DNA of 64,000 nt from an uncultured Clostridium sp. (GCF_947072515.1 NZ_CAMTIG010000017.1:1-64000); one strand, 5' to 3'; positions 17,234 through 25,853 are shown, numbered from the stretch's first letter. Numbers and translations: made by a program. Notes: generated by a model from the letters alone, not told the origin.

Positions 17234-18085
17234 ATGGATTTAATAACTAATTATAAAACACAAGATATAGTAAAAAAATATGGATTTAATTTTACGAAAA
17301 GTTTAGGACAGAACTTTTTAGTTGATAAGCAAGTTGTTATGGATATAGTAGATGGCGCTGAGATAGGTCCAGAGGACTTTGTTATTGAAATAGGTCCTGG
17401 AGTTGGTACATTAACTGTAGAGATGCTAAAAAAGGCTAAGAAGGTTACATCAATTGAAATAGATAAAGATCTAATTCCTATTTTAACTGAAGAATTAAAA
17501 GGATATGAAAATTTTGAACTTATACATAAGGATGCTTTAAAAGTTAATTTTGATGAAGTTATAGGAGATGAGAAAAGCGTTAAAGTAGCAGCTAACTTAC
17601 CTTACTATGTAACAACACCATTAATTGCACAACTTTTAAAGAGTGGAGCTAAATTCCAAAGTATAACTATAATGATTCAAAAAGAAGTTGCAGATAGAAT
17701 GGATGCAAAACCAAATACAAGAGATTATGGGTCTCTTTCATTAATGGTTCAATATTATGCACAAACAAAGGTTATAAGAACAGTTGCACCTAGTTCATTT
17801 ATGCCTAGACCAAAGGTTGAATCTATAATAATAAGATTAGATAGATTAGAAGAACCAAGAGTAAAGGTTGAAAGTGAAGAATTTTTATTTGCACTAATAA
17901 GAGATGTATTTAATATGAGAAGAAAGACTCTATGGAATGGAGTTAAAAATCTAGGAGTAAATAAAGAAGACTTAGAAAAAGCCTTTGAAGAAGCAAATGT
18001 TGATCCTAAAAGAAGAGGGGAAACACTTACTATAGAAGAGTTTGCAACTCTTTCAGATAAAATTTATGCATATAAAATAAAATAG
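17234..18085 (+). CDS. rsmA: 16S rRNA dimethyladenosine transferase
   Basis: The 283-aa Rossmann methyltransferase (KsgA) uses SAM to dimethylate two adjacent adenines in the 3'-terminal hairpin of 16S rRNA. Visible motifs are GQNFLVD near residue 26, SAM motif [13 protein letters not shown] (about 52-63), and catalytic motif [12 protein letters not shown] (about 115-124). The C-terminal helical domain is intact, so the length is normal. The ATG follows the rnmV stop without a gap. Loss of this enzyme gives kasugamycin resistance in other bacteria. Confidence 0.95.
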   Translation: MDLITNYKTQDIVKKYGFNFTKSLGQNFLVDKQVVMDIVDGAEIGPEDFVIEIGPGVGTLTVEMLKKAKKVTSIEIDKDLIPILTEELKGYENFELIHKDALKVNFDEVIGDEKSVKVAANLPYYVTTPLIAQLLKSGAKFQSITIMIQKEVADRMDAKPNTRDYGSLSLMVQYYAQTKVIRTVAPSSFMPRPKVESIIIRLDRLEEPRVKVESEEFLFALIRDVFNMRRKTLWNGVKNLGVNKEDLEKAFEEANVDPKRRGETLTIEEFATLSDKIYAYKIK

Positions 18086-18153
18086 TATTATCATAAATGG
18101 TACTTTCACGCATATAATATATGGAATAAATATATATGTGGAGGTAAAGTGGC

Positions 18154-19134
18154 TTGGCACATAATAAATTGTATAGAAATTTTATAATATTACAAGAAGA
18201 CGAAGGGAATGCTTTAAGTGGAGATAAAGCAGTTTCAGGATACTCTAAGATAGAAGCCAAGGGAGACAAATGTAAAATAACTTTTTATGCTCAAAATCTA
18301 AAAAAGGATGATAATCATTCCATAGTACTTATTTGTTGTAAAAAAGGTGAAAAACAAATAATTGATATGGGTCCACTAGTTGTCGCTGACAGCGGTAAAG
18401 GGGAGGCAACAAAGGAATATTTTATAGATAACATAGCTGGAATGAATATGTCACATGAAAAAATTTCAGGTGCTGGTATTTGTAAAAATGTATCTGGAAA
18501 ACTTAACTTTATGTTATATGGATTTATGAATGGTGAAAAACCAGAAACGGGATGGAAAGATTCTCCGATAGTTAAGAGCGATGAAAAGAAAGCAACGGTT
18601 AAACCAAAGGTAGAGGAAAAACCAAAAGAAGAAAAACCAAAAGTAAAAAGTAAAACAGACTTTGAAAGTTATGAAAGATCAATTGAAGATGTAGAGATAG
18701 ATCCAAATAACTTTAAACTAAGAGGTGGCATTGGAGGATTTTTTGAAAATATAGTTAAAGATTTTGAAGAAATCAAAGAATGCTTTAAGGAAATAAAATA
18801 CTGTAAGTGGTACAAAGTCCCAATTAAAGCTATAGATGATATGTGCAATATGAATAATCACGAAGTACATTCTGTAGTATATAATCCAATGATAAATTAT
18901 TATCCTTATATAATTAGACATAAGCATTTTATGATGGGTTATAAATGTGATAATAAAGGTGAGTTAAAGCATATAATTTATGCAATTCCAGGTAAAAAGA
19001 ATACTGAGGAACAACCATATATGGGAAAATCAGGTTTTGTCACATGGATTAAAGGACAAAATGGGGATGAAGATGGATATTGGTTAATGTTCTATGATTA
19101 TAAGAAAGCAACTGTTGTTATTCCTACAAAGTAG
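18154..19134 (+). CDS. Two-domain hypothetical protein, possibly sporulation-linked
   Basis: The 326-aa soluble protein starts at TTG 18154 after a GGAGG site. Residues about 1-135 form one domain opening with YRNFIILQEDEG. A Lys/Pro/Glu-rich linker (about 145-170) follows. The C-terminal part (about 205-326) is Tyr/His-rich and ends in a DGYWLMFYDYKKATVVIP strand. I recall similar two-part proteins in spore-forming clostridia (DUF7922/DUF6128-like), but I cannot confirm this. A CATATAATA (18111-18119) upstream resembles SigE/SigK -10 elements. In B. subtilis the sporulation gene yabG holds this place, but this is not a YabG homologue. Confidence 0.7.
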   Translation: MAHNKLYRNFIILQEDEGNALSGDKAVSGYSKIEAKGDKCKITFYAQNLKKDDNHSIVLICCKKGEKQIIDMGPLVVADSGKGEATKEYFIDNIAGMNMSHEKISGAGICKNVSGKLNFMLYGFMNGEKPETGWKDSPIVKSDEKKATVKPKVEEKPKEEKPKVKSKTDFESYERSIEDVEIDPNNFKLRGGIGGFFENIVKDFEEIKECFKEIKYCKWYKVPIKAIDDMCNMNNHEVHSVVYNPMINYYPYIIRHKHFMMGYKCDNKGELKHIIYAIPGKKNTEEQPYMGKSGFVTWIKGQNGDEDGYWLMFYDYKKATVVIPTK

Positions 19135-19193
19135 AATATTAAATAAAAATTAATCTCATTGCCTTAAAATGTTTAAAGTATTATAATAATTAT

Positions 19194-19224
19194 AATTAGG
19201 AGAAGCATAAGGCTTCTCCTAATT
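19194..19224 (+). terminator. Terminator-like hairpin
   Basis: Perfect 13-bp arms AATTAGGAGAAGC / GCTTCTCCTAATT with a 5-base loop. The T tract is weak (AATTGT), so termination efficiency is uncertain. Confidence 0.65.
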
Positions 19225-19264
19225 AATTGTAAAAAATATTACAAGATAAGAAGGTGATATTGAA

Positions 19265-20131
19265 GTGAGTATGAAAAAGGTAATAGCTATAGTAGTTGTA
19301 ATAATAGCTGCAATATTAATATTTATCGGTTTTGGTCCTATAAATACAATATTAGTTAAGTTTGGTTTTAGAAATAATGATTTTAATTACATAATGCAAA
19401 CTAATGTTAACAAAGTAGTTATTCAAAATAATAGAGACCCAGGATTTAGATATATAATCACAGATTCAAGTACAATTAAACAGTTGTATGAAACACTATC
19501 TCATGGAAGTGTTAGACCAAAGGGAAGTTCATTAGAACCAGATTACATATTTGAAATTTATACTGGTGATCAGGTTAAAAAATATGATTATGTTGTAGGT
19601 GTAAATCAAAGTGGAGAAGGTAACTTCTGGGATGGAAATCAAGCATTCCAAGTTCCAAAAAATCTAGATGAAACTATAATAAATAATCTTTCATCTATGA
19701 AGGAACCAAATGATTTTAATCAAATTTATTATGGCAGTATTATGAAAGTAGTTGATTTAACAAAACAAAGCTATGATAAAGATAATATTAAAGTTGGAGT
19801 AAATGTTTTAGGAGACGTTGAGTGTTTAAGATATTTATTCTCAGTAGATTTACAAAACTTTAATAAGGAATTACAAAAAGCAGTTCCAGGAGCAGAGATT
19901 GTTCAAAATGGAGACTTTAGTAAATTTGGAGTAGTCATAAATGTTACAAATAGAGGTTACAGTACAAATTTATTTAAAACAATAATTACAGTAAATGATA
20001 AAGTTAATCATATATATCAAACATATTATGTAATAGGTAAATATGATTTTAATAAGTGGAGTATTGAGGTTAGTAAACCAAATCAAGTGCCTAAAGATTG
20101 GAGCACAGTGGGTTCTACAACTCAAACATAA
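19265..20131 (+). CDS. Membrane-anchored hypothetical protein
   Basis: The 288-aa protein has one N-terminal membrane helix (about residues 5-24) and then an extracytoplasmic domain rich in beta-strand-forming, Asn/Asp/Lys residues. There is no lipobox Cys. The segment around residues 50-130 (IIQ/DSSTIKQLYETL, then EIYTGDQ) loosely recalls the small YhfM-like surface domains, but this is weak. GTG 19265 lies 8 bases after AAGGTG, and ATG 19271 is an alternative. It precedes mrp by 36 bases and may be in the same operon. Function unknown. Confidence 0.7.
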   Translation: MSMKKVIAIVVVIIAAILIFIGFGPINTILVKFGFRNNDFNYIMQTNVNKVVIQNNRDPGFRYIITDSSTIKQLYETLSHGSVRPKGSSLEPDYIFEIYTGDQVKKYDYVVGVNQSGEGNFWDGNQAFQVPKNLDETIINNLSSMKEPNDFNQIYYGSIMKVVDLTKQSYDKDNIKVGVNVLGDVECLRYLFSVDLQNFNKELQKAVPGAEIVQNGDFSKFGVVINVTNRGYSTNLFKTIITVNDKVNHIYQTYYVIGKYDFNKWSIEVSKPNQVPKDWSTVGSTTQT

Positions 20132-20167
20132 TAAAATACTAAAGATTAAAGACAGGAGGAAAAAAAC

Positions 20168-21007
20168 ATGAGTAGCAAATGTGATGGATGCAGTAGCAAA
20201 GATTCTTGTTCATCAAAAGGTATAGAAATTTGTCCTTCAGTAAAAGCACTTAAATATGGGAACGTAAAAAATGTAATAGGTGTTATTAGTGGAAAAGGTG
20301 GAGTTGGTAAGTCAACGGTAACTGGAATAATGGCTTCAATCCTTAGAAAAAAAGGTTATAAAGTTGGTGTTTTAGATGCAGATATTACAGGACCATCAAT
20401 GCCAAGATTCTTTGGAATAAATAAGGAAAGAGCAGGAATTAAGGCTGTAGATGAAAATGAAGTGAAGTTTATTCCTGTTGAAACAAAATCAGGGATAAAG
20501 GTTATTTCTATGAATCTTTTAACAGATGTTGAAGAAGATCCAGTTATATGGAGAGGACCTGTAATAAATGGAGTTTTAAACCAAATGTACTTTGATACAG
20601 CTTGGGGTGAATTAGATTACTTATTAATAGATATGCCACCAGGAACAGGGGATATCGCATTAACAGTAATGCAAGAATTTAATGTTAAAGAATTAGTAAT
20701 AGTTTCAACACCACAAGATATGGTTTCAATGATAGTTAAAAAAGTTGTTATAATGGCACAAAAGGTAGGCGTAGATATTAAAGGCGTAGTAGAAAATATG
20801 GCGTATATTATGTGTGATAATTGCCAAACTAAACTTAGAGTGTTTAGTAAGAAATCTGCTGAAGAACATGCTGAATATCTAGGAATACCTCTTTTAGGAG
20901 AATTACCAATAAATCTAGAGCTTACAGAAGCATTAGAAGAAGGTAAGGCTGAAGAATACTCAGTGGAAAATCCTTTATATTCATTAATTTTCGAAGGTTT
21001 ATACTAA
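20168..21007 (+). CDS. mrp: Mrp/NBP35-family iron-sulfur carrier ATPase
   Basis: The 279-aa P-loop ATPase has a deviant Walker A GKGGVGKST (about residues 43-51), DADITGPS (about 71-78) and IDMPPGTGD (about 158-166). The C-terminal CX2C (CDNCQ, about 217-221) is where NBP35/ApbC proteins bridge a transferable 4Fe-4S cluster across a dimer. A Cys-rich N terminus (KCDGCSSKDSC) adds extra potential ligands. It likely loads Fe-S clusters into apoproteins. A ferredoxin gene follows 31 bases later, consistent with redox/Fe-S function. Strong AGGAGG start. Confidence 0.93.
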   Translation: MSSKCDGCSSKDSCSSKGIEICPSVKALKYGNVKNVIGVISGKGGVGKSTVTGIMASILRKKGYKVGVLDADITGPSMPRFFGINKERAGIKAVDENEVKFIPVETKSGIKVISMNLLTDVEEDPVIWRGPVINGVLNQMYFDTAWGELDYLLIDMPPGTGDIALTVMQEFNVKELVIVSTPQDMVSMIVKKVVIMAQKVGVDIKGVVENMAYIMCDNCQTKLRVFSKKSAEEHAEYLGIPLLGELPINLELTEALEEGKAEEYSVENPLYSLIFEGLY

Positions 21008-21038
21008 GCATAATAAACTTAAGAAAAGAGGAATGAAA

Positions 21039-21227
21039 ATGAAAGCATCAGTAGATAAAGATACATGTATAGGATGTGGATTATGTACATCAATATGTGA
21101 AGAAGTTTTTCAAATGGAAGATGACGGGAAAGCTGGAGTGATGGCTGAACCAAAAACTGATGAAGTTATTGATAAAGCAAAGGACGCAGAATCAAGCTGT
21201 CCTGTAAGTGCAATAACTGTAGGATAA
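21039..21227 (+). CDS. Single-cluster 4Fe-4S ferredoxin
   Basis: The 62-aa acidic protein has ligands CIGCGLCTSIC in the first half and a final Cys in SSCPVSAI. This is the 4Fe-4S ferredoxin pattern of one CX2CX2CX3C plus a distant CP, with the other cluster site lost. It acts as a low-potential electron carrier in the cytoplasm. I take ATG 21039, 7 bases after AGAGG; an ATG two codons earlier sits too close to the site. It is downstream of mrp and is followed by a bidirectional terminator. Confidence 0.92.
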   Translation: MKASVDKDTCIGCGLCTSICEEVFQMEDDGKAGVMAEPKTDEVIDKAKDAESSCPVSAITVG

Positions 21228-21229
21228 GA

Positions 21230-21263
21230 AAAAGACTATAACTGAACAGGTTATAGTCTTTTG
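21230..21263. terminator. Bidirectional terminator
   Basis: Arms AAAAGACTATAAC / GTTATAGTCTTTT are perfect over 13 bp, with T runs on both strands. It separates the ferredoxin gene from the convergent small ORF at 21292-21471. Confidence 0.85.
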
Positions 21264-21291
21264 TGTGTGTGTGAAATGTATTAAGAGAACA

Positions 21292-21471
21292 TTAAATTAA
21301 GTTGTTAGTAGTAATATAGGAATGGCATGAGGTTTTTATGCAAGAAGGTATAAAGATTTGTTCACCAATCTTAGCACCATTTATGTAGGATAGTGGTATA
21401 GCTGTTATAATATCATCTTGAGATATTATAAATGCTTCTGAATGATTTAAATCTATAATTTTTACAAACAT
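21292..21471 (-). CDS. Small unrecognised protein, 59 aa
   Basis: A complete minus-strand ORF opens with ATG at 21471 and ends with TAA at 21292. A textbook ribosome site (AATGGAGGTG) lies 4-5 bases before the ATG. The bidirectional terminator at 21230-21263 sits just downstream. The product (MFVKIIDLNHSEAFIIS...) alternates hydrophobic and polar residues, suggesting a small beta-rich fold, with two Cys near residues 44 and 49. I recognise no family. The start signal and terminator make it likely to be expressed. Confidence 0.65.
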   Translation of the reverse strand: MFVKIIDLNHSEAFIISQDDIITAIPLSYINGAKIGEQIFIPSCIKTSCHSYITTNNLI

Positions 21472-21524
21472 AAAACACCTCCATTTCTATTATTTGAAAA
21501 GATGGAGAAATTTATTCGAAATTT

Positions 21525-21557
21525 TATAAAAAAAAGGATGTAAAAATACATCCTTTT
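21525..21557 (-). terminator. Terminator of the degV-padR operon
   Basis: Arms AAAAGGATGTA / TACATCCTTTT. On the minus strand the hairpin is followed by eight Ts. It overlaps the last two bases of padR. Confidence 0.8.
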
Positions 21558-22029
21558 AATAAATATCGTTATATATTAAATTAAATACTTCTAGTGCCTC
21601 TTCAATTCGTGGTTTTAAAAGAGTTTTTTTTCTTAAATAATCTAAGCGACCTTCTTCAGTAATAGAATAAATTTTCTTGAATTTCTTTTTTGGATCATCC
21701 CATTCGCCAATTATTAGACCTTCAGATTCTAATTTTTTTAAAATAGGATAAATACCACCTGTACTAGGTTTCCATTTATCAGAAGTTCTTTGAGCTATTT
21801 TATGGGCTATTTCATTTCCATTAGTAGGACTTATATTAAGAATGTGAAGTACATAAATAGGTAAAAGCCCTTTTGTGAAAACTTGCCCAGAAGAAACTTT
21901 ATTAGCTTTTTGTTCCTTCTCTTTTTGAGCTTTTTTTAGCTCGTTCATTCTCTTTTTATATTCATTATAAAGTCGTTTTTCCTCAGATTTTATATCTTTT
22001 AAGCTAGTGTATTCAGAGTTTAAATTCAT
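21556..22029 (-). CDS. PadR-family transcriptional regulator with N-terminal coiled coil
   Basis: The 157-aa protein has a PadR winged-helix domain (about residues 52-125; LPIYVLHILNISPTNGNEIAHKI, then TGGIYPILKKLESEGLI). A charged helical extension of about 48 residues rich in Glu and Lys precedes it, not part of the core PadR fold. It starts one base after the degV stop, so the two genes are one operon. PadR proteins are typically autorepressors. The paired palindromes upstream of degV (22904-22949) are the obvious operator candidates. Confidence 0.88.
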   Translation of the reverse strand: MNLNSEYTSLKDIKSEEKRLYNEYKKRMNELKKAQKEKEQKANKVSSGQVFTKGLLPIYVLHILNISPTNGNEIAHKIAQRTSDKWKPSTGGIYPILKKLESEGLIIGEWDDPKKKFKKIYSITEEGRLDYLRKKTLLKPRIEEALEVFNLIYNDIY

Positions 22030-22030
22030 A

Positions 22031-22879
22031 TTAATGAACCTCTTGTAATACTACTCCTACTGTTCCAGGACCAGTATTAACTCCTAATGCAGGTCCAATT
22101 TTAGAAAATCTAAAGCTTTTTATTTTATCATAGTCTTTTAATAGACCATGAAGCTTTTGTGCTAAATCATCAGCTCCACCAGATAAAATTGCAGCAGTAC
22201 ATTCTCCGTATTTTTCCAACTCTTCTTCAACTATTTTTTGAAGTCTTGAAAGTGCTTGTTTTTGACCTCTAACTTTTGCATATGTTTCATATACACCTTC
22301 ATCAGAAACCCAAATAATTGGTTTTATATTAAGCATAGAACCAACAGTTCCAGCAACTTTACCTATTCTTCCACCTTTTTTTAAGTATTCTAATGTATCA
22401 ATTGTAAAATATCCATGAGATTGGCTTCTAAGTACAGGTAATTTTTCTATAATTTCTTCATATGAAAGGCCATCTTTAATTAATTGTGCTGTCATTAAAA
22501 CAATAGCTCCTTGAGGAGCACTTAAAGTTTTTGAATCATAAACAAAAGTTGTTAAGTTTGGATGATCCTCAGCAATTAATCTAAATGAGTTTCCAGTACC
22601 AGAGAAATGACTTGAAATTGAAATCATTATAACATGAGTAAAACCTTCATTTTCTAATCTAATCATTAAATTATCCATAAGATCTACACTAGGTAATGAT
22701 GTTGAAGGTATAACTTCTTTTAATCTAGCATAAACGTCATCTGGTGATATATCTATAATATCGTTATATTCCTTTTCAGGGTAAATTATTCTGAAAGGAA
22801 CAAGCTCTATATTGTTTTCTTTTAATTCTTCTAATGTTAAATCTGAACCACTATCAGTTACTAAAGCAATTTTTTGCAT
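22031..22879 (-). CDS. DegV-family fatty-acid-binding protein
   Basis: The 282-aa DegV protein starts at ATG 22879 behind GGAGGGAG; an in-frame upstream start would run through the operator. The family motif IALVTDSGSDLT (about residues 3-14) and the SSHFSGTGNSF loop (about 91-101), whose Ser contacts the fatty-acid carboxylate, are visible. The C-terminal domain contains KVRGQKQAL and ends GPGTVGVV. DegV/FakB proteins bind acyl chains and may present them to FakA kinase. No fakA is in the window. Confidence 0.9.
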   Translation of the reverse strand: MQKIALVTDSGSDLTLEELKENNIELVPFRIIYPEKEYNDIIDISPDDVYARLKEVIPSTSLPSVDLMDNLMIRLENEGFTHVIMISISSHFSGTGNSFRLIAEDHPNLTTFVYDSKTLSAPQGAIVLMTAQLIKDGLSYEEIIEKLPVLRSQSHGYFTIDTLEYLKKGGRIGKVAGTVGSMLNIKPIIWVSDEGVYETYAKVRGQKQALSRLQKIVEEELEKYGECTAAILSGGADDLAQKLHGLLKDYDKIKSFRFSKIGPALGVNTGPGTVGVVLQEVH

Positions 22880-22903
22880 ACTAAACTCCCTCCGAGTATA
22901 AAC

Positions 22904-22949
22904 TATATCAGTATTGATAATATAAACTATATCACTACTGATATAGTTT
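22904..22949 (-). promoter_or_regulatory. Two tandem palindromes, candidate PadR operator
   Basis: A perfect 11-bp inverted repeat AAACTATATCA/TGATATAGTTT (22924-22949, 4-base loop) adjoins a less perfect copy TATATCA-GTAT-TGATAATA (22904-22922). Both lie 25-70 bases upstream of the degV start, in the promoter region of the degV-padR operon. Confidence 0.65.
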
Positions 22950-22977
22950 GGCAATATAAATGGGAAAAAAAGTTATA

Positions 22978-23307
22978 TTAGATTTCATCCTTATAATATT
23001 TAATCGACCATTTTTCAATAAGCTCAATAGCTTCTGATAAATCTTTTCCTTTTGGGGTTAGTATGTATTCAACTTTAGGTGGAACTTCAGGATAAATAAT
23101 TTTCTCTATAATACCATCAGTTTCTAGTTCTTTAAGTTTTTCTGTTAAAACTTTTTGACTAACACCGGATGTAACTCTTTGCAATTCTAAGAATCTCATA
23201 GGACCTTTAGCTAAATGGCAGATAATTACGCTCTTCCATTTTCCACGTATAATTTCAAAGCCTAAATCTAAAAGGCAAACGTAATTTTTATCTTTATATG
23301 TAATCAT
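22978..23307 (-). CDS. HxlR-family transcriptional regulator
   Basis: The 109-aa winged-helix protein of the HxlR/YodB class has the typical segment GKWKSVIICHLAKGPMRFLELQR (about residues 22-44), then GVSQKVLTEKLKELETDGII. Cys11, in YVCLLDLG, sits near the position of the redox-sensing Cys of YodB/QsrR-type members. ATG 23307 lies 7 bases after GGAGAG; an upstream TTG overlaps this site. It is divergent from a flavin oxidoreductase, a usual target of this family. The palindrome in the shared intergenic region is the likely operator. Confidence 0.9.
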   Translation of the reverse strand: MITYKDKNYVCLLDLGFEIIRGKWKSVIICHLAKGPMRFLELQRVTSGVSQKVLTEKLKELETDGIIEKIIYPEVPPKVEYILTPKGKDLSEAIELIEKWSIKYYKDEI

Positions 23308-23371
23308 AATGTCACTCTCCAAAAAAATATTATAAATAGTATACCATTAAAACAGGCAAATTGATTAAAAT

Positions 23372-23387
23372 CTTACCTCTAGGTAAG
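23372..23387. promoter_or_regulatory. Palindrome in the hxlR-oxidoreductase divergent promoter
   Basis: CTTACCT-CT-AGGTAAG is a perfect 7-bp inverted repeat with a 2-base centre, midway between the divergent hxlR and oxidoreductase genes. Such dyads are typical HxlR-family operators. Confidence 0.55.
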
Positions 23388-23438
23388 TTTAGTTACTAAA
23401 AAGTGCCTACTTGTAGATACTAAGGAGGTAAGTATATT

Positions 23439-23468
23439 ATGAAGTCAATAAGAATAGTTAGGACGTAG
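23439..23468 (+). CDS. Possible 9-codon leader peptide
   Basis: ATG 23439 follows a very strong AAGGAGGTAA site by 7-8 bases and reads MKSIRIVRT then TAG at 23466-23468. The oxidoreductase ATG comes 11 bases later at 23480, and its own ribosome site (TAGGAG) overlaps this stop codon. It could be a leader peptide or a relic of an earlier start. It is too short to judge by composition. Confidence 0.35.
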   Translation: MKSIRIVRT

Positions 23469-23479
23469 GAGCGATAAAG

Positions 23480-24598
23480 ATGGAAAAAAGAGAAATGAAA
23501 TTATTTGAAAAAGCAACAGTTGGAAACTTACAAATGAAAAATAAATTTATAAGAGGAGCTTTATGGACTGCATTAGCAGATGAAAAAGGGCATATTACAG
23601 ATGAAATAACAGAGGTTTATGAGGAACTAGCTAAAGGTGGCGTAGGAACGATAATAACAGGATATGCATTTGTAACAGAAAATGAGCAACCAAATCCAAG
23701 AATGTTAGGAATATATAATGATAGTTTTATAGATGAATATAAAAAATTTACAGATATGATTCATAGTTATGATGCGAATATAATAATGCAAATAGTTTAT
23801 GGTGGGTTTATGACTGAGTTTAATGTAGGCGAGAGAGTAATATTAGGACCATCAACAGCTAAGAATGAAGTTACAGGAACTATGGCAAGAGAAATAACTA
23901 AAGATGAAATAAAATGGTTAATAAAAAAATATGCTGATGCAGCTGTAAGAGTTAAAAAAGCAGGATTTGATGGAGTTGAAATTCATTGCGGGCATGGATA
24001 CTTATTAAGTCAATTCTTATCACCATATTATAATAAAAGAACTGATGAGTTTGGTGGAAGTATAGAAAATAGAGGGAGAATAGTATTTGAAATATTTGAA
24101 GCTATGAGAAACGCAGTTGGAAAGGATTTTCCGATATGGATAAAATTAAATTCAGCAGATTATGTGGATGGAGGCTTAACTGAAGAAGACAGTATGTATG
24201 TAGCAGAAACTCTATCTAAAATGGGAATAGATGCAGTTGAGGTTACGGGTGGAAATGAATCTATTAAATATGTAGCTGAAAATAACTTAGGTGCGGCAAG
24301 AACGAAAGTTGTAATGTCAAAAGATAAAGAATCATATTTTAAAAATTATGCAATTGAATTAAGTAAGAGAATAGATGCTTCTGTAATTTTAATTGGAGGA
24401 AATAGACATTTAGATGTATTATCAGACATATATGAGAACAGTAATATAAAGGCATTTACATTATCAAGACCATTAACATGTCAACCAGATTTAATAAATA
24501 AATGGATGAGTGGAGAAGTAACAAATCCTAAATGTGTTTCTTGTAATATGTGTTATAACACTTATGGGAAAAGATGTATATTTAATATAAAAAAATAA
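23480..24598 (+). CDS. NADH:flavin oxidoreductase, old yellow enzyme family
   Basis: The 372-aa FMN-dependent TIM-barrel protein has FDGVEIHCGHGYLLSQFLSPYYNKRTDEFGG (about residues 163-193), the family hallmark with the substrate-binding His pair, followed by NRGR. A C-terminal Cys cluster CVSCNMC...C (about 353-367) resembles the 4Fe-4S site of 2-enoate/2,4-dienoyl-CoA reductases. The large FAD/NAD(P)H domain of those enzymes is absent. It likely reduces activated double bonds or electrophiles. Divergent hxlR suggests induction by electrophilic or quinone stress. Confidence 0.9.
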   Translation: MEKREMKLFEKATVGNLQMKNKFIRGALWTALADEKGHITDEITEVYEELAKGGVGTIITGYAFVTENEQPNPRMLGIYNDSFIDEYKKFTDMIHSYDANIIMQIVYGGFMTEFNVGERVILGPSTAKNEVTGTMAREITKDEIKWLIKKYADAAVRVKKAGFDGVEIHCGHGYLLSQFLSPYYNKRTDEFGGSIENRGRIVFEIFEAMRNAVGKDFPIWIKLNSADYVDGGLTEEDSMYVAETLSKMGIDAVEVTGGNESIKYVAENNLGAARTKVVMSKDKESYFKNYAIELSKRIDASVILIGGNRHLDVLSDIYENSNIKAFTLSRPLTCQPDLINKWMSGEVTNPKCVSCNMCYNTYGKRCIFNIKK

Positions 24599-24608
24599 AC
24601 TGAAATAA

Positions 24609-24634
24609 TACCAACAGATAGTGTTCTGTTGGTA
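24609..24634. terminator. Bidirectional terminator
   Basis: Arms TACCAACAG / CTGTTGGTA sit between the convergent oxidoreductase and DUF3048 genes, with T-rich sequence on both sides. Confidence 0.75.
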
Positions 24635-24643
24635 CTATTTTAG

Positions 24644-25639
24644 TTAATTATTAATTTGAACTTTTCCATTAGTATCAATAATATTTATGATTGTATTTCC
24701 AGGAGCAAGTGTTAGATTATTACCTTCAGAATCATAAAACTTAGTTTTATCATATTCAGAATCTTTGCTCCAAGTGATATTCATTTTTTTACCGTCAATG
24801 AATAAAAAACCATCTCCAGAACCAATTAAGTTTATATCTAAGTGAGTTCCATCAGAATTAAGATTTATATTAGTTCTTTGAACTATAACATTTTTAAAAG
24901 ATAGAGGGTCATTATTATTTGCATCTATAGCAATCTCACCATCCATATATTTTATATACTTACCATTTTCAAATTTATAGTCAGTCGTATAAGTTCTATT
25001 AGTGACTACAGAAATATCAGTAGCAGATTCAGTTGAATGAGCTAAAGGTTCCTGAGAGTAGTCAAAAAAGTTTTTAGAGGAAACATTATAGTTCTTAGAT
25101 GCTATACCTTTTAAAATCAAGTCAGAACTAGAATAAAGGTTATGAGGCGCAGTTCTTTTAGTATCTCTATAATAAAAACTACTATTAGACATTTCATTTA
25201 AACTCATCAATGATGAATCATTTTTGATATCTTTTAAAGCTTCAGATGAACCACCGCAATGAGCAATAGGAAGAGCGTGTTCTTTAGATAAAGTTAAAAA
25301 ATATGGACGAACACTTCTAATAGGACCTAGCTTATTAGGTGAGTTTTTATGAAATAAAGCTAAAAATCTAGGAATGCCCCCTTCAGCTGAAGTTTCATAT
25401 ATAATATCAGCACCAGATAATCCACTTTGTGGTCTTGCAGATTTTGAATTTTCTATAATGGTCATATATGGAGTTAAGTCTGATAAATTTTCAGAAGTAA
25501 CTTCTCCTGTGTATGGATAAGTAAGTATTTTCTCAGGAGTTTGAGTGGATTTAGTTGAAGTATCGATAGATTGTTTATCGTTGCAACCAATTAAAAATAT
25601 AGTTGAGAAAATAGCTAGAGTAGAAATTAATTTTTTCAT
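24644..25639 (-). CDS. DUF3048 (YerB-like) lipoprotein
   Basis: The 331-aa secreted lipoprotein has a signal peptide ending in a lipobox (TIFLIGC; lipidated Cys at about residue 19). The DUF3048 domain follows, with its typical openings PYTGE (about 42-46) and ARPQSGLSGADIIYETSAEGGIPRFLALF (about 73-101), then GPIRSVRPYFL. B. subtilis YerB belongs to this family. The fold resembles two related beta-rich domains, and the biochemical role is unestablished. It is a single-gene unit. Confidence 0.88.
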   Translation of the reverse strand: MKKLISTLAIFSTIFLIGCNDKQSIDTSTKSTQTPEKILTYPYTGEVTSENLSDLTPYMTIIENSKSARPQSGLSGADIIYETSAEGGIPRFLALFHKNSPNKLGPIRSVRPYFLTLSKEHALPIAHCGGSSEALKDIKNDSSLMSLNEMSNSSFYYRDTKRTAPHNLYSSSDLILKGIASKNYNVSSKNFFDYSQEPLAHSTESATDISVVTNRTYTTDYKFENGKYIKYMDGEIAIDANNNDPLSFKNVIVQRTNINLNSDGTHLDINLIGSGDGFLFIDGKKMNITWSKDSEYDKTKFYDSEGNNLTLAPGNTIINIIDTNGKVQINN

Positions 25640-25824
25640 TTTAACACCTTCTTTAAATTAAACTAATATTCAATTAAGTATATTAGAAGTATAGACATAA
25701 ACATTACATAAATAACATTAAAATCGTACGATAAAATATACAAAATAGTGAGGAAAATAGATAAAAACTGATATAATTTGCTACAAAAGGATAAGGACAA
25801 CAATAAAATTTCAAAAATCGCTCT

Positions 25825-25853
25825 TTGAAATTTAAAATGAATTGAAGTATAAT
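25825..25853 (+). promoter_or_regulatory. SigA promoter of nrdD
   Basis: TTGAAA (25825-25830), then 17 bases, then TATAAT (25848-25853). It is about 47 bases before the nrdD ATG. Confidence 0.75.
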
